In this document: one piece after another, positions 60,601-64,000 of the stretch
Numbering within the stretch: the first letter of the stretch is position 1
Layout of the letters: every line of letters starts with the position of its first letter
Assembly: GCA_034620365.1 (NCBI GenBank)
Contig: JAQGEQ010000299.1
Coordinates: 186,001 to 250,000 of the forward strand
DNA from: Pegea sp. RAD2-039
Taxonomy: Eukaryota; Chordata; Thaliacea; Salpida; Salpidae
Direction: 5' to 3'
DNA length: 64,000 nt
Program-made: the position numbers and the translations under genes
The notes under the pieces: generated by a model
Databases searched by the model: none
Told to the model about the DNA's origin: nothing
What the model saw: the letters and a program-made list of their open reading frames with translations, nothing else

Positions 60601-62547
60601 TTTTCTCGTTCAAAACTATATTTATTGGCATTCAAAAAAGTTGTCATTTAATAATAGAGTAAGAAATAAACGTTAATAAAGAATGAATTAGAATTTCTTG
60701 CAAGATTTTCATTATAAATATAGCAATTTGTGAGTTGTTAACTAATAATCTTGTACCTCTTATATGATGTTTGTTTTCTTTATAGCTTAAGTAGTTTTTA
60801 AACTTTGATTTTATGAAACTTATGTTATTAGAAAGCACAAAGATATGTTGAGCTCGAGCAATTGGTGTTTGTGAAAGTTATTTTTTTCATTTCTATAATA
60901 ATTCACTTTTAATTAATTAAGTAAACTGAAGAAAGTTCATCGCTAGTTAATTGTGAAAGATAAAATCTTCTAAACTGTAAAAGATGATCAGATCATCTCA
61001 GAAGAGACCATAAATTAGCGCCAAAATCAAAAACAGCTCGATATAATATAGATAATGAAATTTATTTACTTTGCATATGATTGGTAACGGCTTTCTTCTT
61101 TGTGTTAATAAAACGTTTCATCCAAAGATCAATATTTGGAGTAGAACCTTGTTGATAGCAGGTAAAAAGTAAGATGTATGAATAAATTTCATTTGAGAAG
61201 ACTTTATATCATATTGCAAAAGATTTGATAATATTTTACTTATAGCAATATCTATAAAGCTTTTTACAATGCTTATTTCCCTAAAAATCATAAATTGCTA
61301 AAAGGTAAAGGAAGCTGTTTTTATCAATAAAAGGAAATTATAAAAGTAAGTTGAAAAATCTTTTAGTATTTGATGCAAAAAGCACTAATCAGTAGTGAAA
61401 CAGTGTAGATAGTATAAAAGATGTATATTTAGATAACTTTTAGATATATAAATTGATAAGTAATATATTATTATATCTAGAAATGTATATGCAGTAGAAT
61501 AAGTTTCACTAAACTGTGTAGAAGTGAAAAGTTAAACTTTGTGAGATTTAGAATACTCTTAAAGGCAAATTAGTTTGACTCTAAAATATAAAATAATCTT
61601 GTTTCAATCCAACCTTGTATAAAAGGTTTTATGTTACATTTTTAAAAACTTATTATGGTAAGTTGATTTAATAAGGAATTGCAAAGATTAAATTTTAATT
61701 GAAAGTTAATGTTGTTGGTGAAATAATGAAAAACTATACACCATTAAAGTTAGAATAAAAAAGTTATTTAAGGCTTATTATTCAAAGCCAAAATCTTTGT
61801 AAGTATTTATGTTCATCATAAAAGAATTAACAGAATGGAGAAGATAAAGAAAATTTAAAGAAAAAATCCTTAAACTTTTTTTTGTATCTCACTATGTTTT
61901 GTTTTTAACATCAACACTAACAGTATATTGAAGTAGGCCTTATTTTTTATTATTGTAAATATTTAAGTAGATCTTGAAGTATTATAGTAGAATAAGCCTT
62001 CTACTTGATATTTTAATGATTAACATCAACTAAAAATGTTGAGAAAGATTACTGATTAACAAGCAACCAGTGATCACAAGTTTGTGAAACTTCATAAACT
62101 TAATGTTGAAGATAATCAGTGTAAACATGTTCAATTATTTTCTCAATTTCAACATTCAGTGTTTTTTTATAATTTGTTTTCTATTTTAGCAGTCACTAGT
62201 TTCATTTTAGCATTTTGTAAAATTTTATGGTTTTTTCTAATAACTTAAACTAGACTTAAGAAGTAATGATGTGTAACTCTTATTTTTACACCAAACTAGA
62301 TATTAATATAAAAAGAACAATTTTCTCTAAGCTATTTACCATACCTAAAATGTAGTTTTCTATTATGTCACTAATGTTTACTCCTGTAAGAATGTAAAGT
62401 AGAAAATAGAATTAATGGAAATTAGTGTATAAACTATAAAATAATATAATAGATAGTCGGCTTTAGAGTTACAACTGAAAGACTGATAGATATATGATGC
62501 ATGAAATTAATAAATAACTAATTATTTTTTAACAGATATCTTTAAGA
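57611..62547. other. AT-rich intergenic DNA (contains a SINE)
   Basis: Nearly 5 kb with no supported gene apart from the SINE at 58521-58773. One TGACGTCA word lies at about 58,192, shortly before the SINE. Open frames are short and of AT-rich composition. Confidence 0.4.
58521..58773 (+). mobile_element. Second copy of the SINE body (head truncated)
   Basis: The sequence from ACCCAGGTAGTTTGG to CGGTCGAAGCAGGCCG matches the tRNA-unrelated part of the SINE at 19134-19458, in the opposite orientation. The tRNA-like head is missing. The stretch before AACTGGATATCCACA differs: this copy has a longer internal segment with a short duplicated motif (CCTATTGCATA / CCTTATTGCATA). Confidence 0.85.
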
Positions 62548-64000
62548 ATGTTTTCGAAATACAGACGAATCAAAACATACTTGACTGTTGTTTTTCTACT
62601 TCTGTTAATATATTTGTTGATATATTACCATAATGTTATGAATCAAAATCCATTAAAGAATTATAAAAGCCATTTTGGAGAAAAAACAAACTCAATCTTT
62701 TTCAACAAGCTAAGAAATCTAAATATTTCAAATAAAGAAACGTATGTAAATAATCCAAAAGCTTATGATGAACTACAAAACAGTGTTGTTGATATTATGA
62801 CTAATATATCAGAAAAGGTAAATAAAAATTCTGATCTTTGAAAATAAACAAACAGCTGGATTACTTATACCATCTAATTTTTTATGTTACATTCACCAAA
62901 AATTACTAAATTTCTTTTTAATTAAACTTTATATTGTCGTAGAAATATGAGTTTTTTGTAGAATCTATTAGAGGAGCTATTGTAGATAACTAAAAACAAA
63001 TTTTTGTAGTAAACAAACTTAAAGTGTTCCTTCTTCCTTTTTTTCTTTAAGGTGTTGAAAAATAAACAAGTTTTGAAGCTTAAAGAAATTATAATAAACA
63101 ACTTGTAACAAAATCAGATCTAGAAAATTATCAAAATTATTTTATTCAAATTTTCTTTGTGCAAACAAAACACTTTCAAATGATAAATCTTTTCAAGTAG
63201 AAACGAATCTTGTACTGGTACCGACCTTGGGGTTCACCGGTACAACTTCATATATTACCACCTGAATGTGGAAAGTGCGAAGTGACTGATGACACTTCAA
63301 AAGTTTGTTTTAAATATCTATATGAATTTACGATTGTCTCTTTTTAATCAGCTAATATCTCAAATATATTATATTTCTTTGATACAAAATGATAATTATA
63401 ATAAAAAACTACTAGATATTAAGTTTTGCAATGCAAATTGGTCTGCATAAGTTACAAAATAAGTTATTTATAAACACAATCCTTTAATTTTTACTTGTTT
63501 CTTTAAGTAAAAAAGCGACAAAGGTAATTAGAACTCAAATTTCTTTTATATGTTGATCAATTCATTGCTTTCAAGAATACTTGAAAAATTAGAAATCTTA
63601 AAATAATATTTCATCAACTTTCTAATTAAATAAAAGATAACTTGAACACATTGAAATATTATTTTGTATTACTTACAAACAGTTTTACTTTTTTAACAAT
63701 AAAACAACTTACATTTCAGTTAAATGATGCAGACACTGCAGCTGTAGTATTTCATATAACTGAAATTAATTATGATACGATACCAAAAACAAGGTAAATG
63801 CTACTTACTTGCTGATTATTTTAAACCTTATTTTATTCCAGTTAGTACAAACTAGGTTATAATTAGAATGAACGATTATTTATTATTTAAAAAGATAATT
63901 TCAATATTTTTTTCAGAAATCCAGATCATTATTATGTTTATCACGTAGCAGAAGGACCTCAGTATATTCGTTTTGCAGTACATAAAGAATTTTTAGAATT
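62548..64000 (+). CDS. Alpha-1,3-fucosyltransferase (GT10), N-terminal part; runs off the window
   Basis: Exons 62548-62817, 63201-63302, 63720-63793 and 63917 to beyond 64000 join in phase. The first exon encodes a short cytoplasmic tail, one membrane anchor (TYLTVVFLLLLIYLLIYY) and a stem with NIS/NVT-type sequons, i.e. a Golgi type II membrane protein. The second gives ILYWYRPWGSPV ... CGKCEVTDD, matching the start of the GT10 N-domain (ILLWT...). The third gives ADTAAVVFHITEI and the fourth NPDHYYVYHVAEGPQY, matching the family's AVVFHxxx and the Q-x-WVxxxxEsP region. The GDP-fucose-binding C-domain lies outside the window, so catalytic completeness and subfamily cannot be judged. The enzymes transfer fucose to GlcNAc of glycoproteins or glycolipids. 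Confidence 0.88.

Noticed and set aside
60644-60838. 64-codon minus-strand ORF
   Set aside because: It is isolated in AT-rich DNA with Asn/Ile/Lys-rich composition expected by chance.

Overview
The window is animal nuclear DNA, very AT-rich between genes and interrupted by spliced genes whose introns are mostly only about 44-60 nt long. The gene set (cornichon, nSMase2-type sphingomyelinases, TEX14, XXYLT1, an ankyrin-bearing oxysterol-binding protein, a CD109-type thioester protein, an alpha1,3-fucosyltransferase) and the intron/exon structure point to an invertebrate metazoan that has kept many introns. I cannot name the phylum. Gene models were built by hand: reading frame, GT-AG sites and intron phase agree at every junction unless stated otherwise.

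Layout. 1-165 is the last exon of an unrecognised + strand gene. 3.0-4.3 kb is a divergent beta-hydroxyacid dehydrogenase (+). 5.4-7.8 kb is a large inverted repeat (foldback), followed by an orphan 117-aa ORF (-). 10.6-13.0 kb and 18.9-22.2 kb are two SMPD3-like neutral sphingomyelinases (-), with a complete cornichon gene (+) between them. They share one nearly identical 388-bp tract that looks like a recent gene conversion. The second copy carries a tRNA-Val-derived SINE in its last intron. 24.3-30.4 kb is a 21-exon TEX14 homologue (+). 32.0-33.6 kb is XXYLT1 (+, first exon not found). 34.9-40.8 kb is a complete 24-exon ORP1L/OSBPL1A homologue (-). 42.1-51.5 kb is a complete 36-exon CD109/alpha-2-macroglobulin-like thioester protein (-) with an unusual C-terminal extension (CxxC linker, TSP1-like module, LamG/pentraxin-like domain). 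53.1-57.6 kb is a repeat cluster with LINE remnants, including a 5'-truncated LINE whose pre-insertion site survives in a sister copy. A second SINE copy lies at 58.5 kb. The window ends inside the 5' part of a GT10 fucosyltransferase (+) starting at 62,548.

The genes do not form one pathway. There are two secretory/Golgi glycosyltransferases, an ER cargo receptor, lipid enzymes and a lipid-transfer protein, a germ-cell bridge protein and a secreted defence-type protein. The strongest unexplained signal is the palindromic octamer TGACGTCA. I count about 45-50 copies where base composition predicts fewer than one. They cluster in some genes (SMPD3-A, TEX14, ORP1L, the dehydrogenase), often right beside splice sites, and are absent from neighbouring genes such as cornichon and the CD109-like gene.
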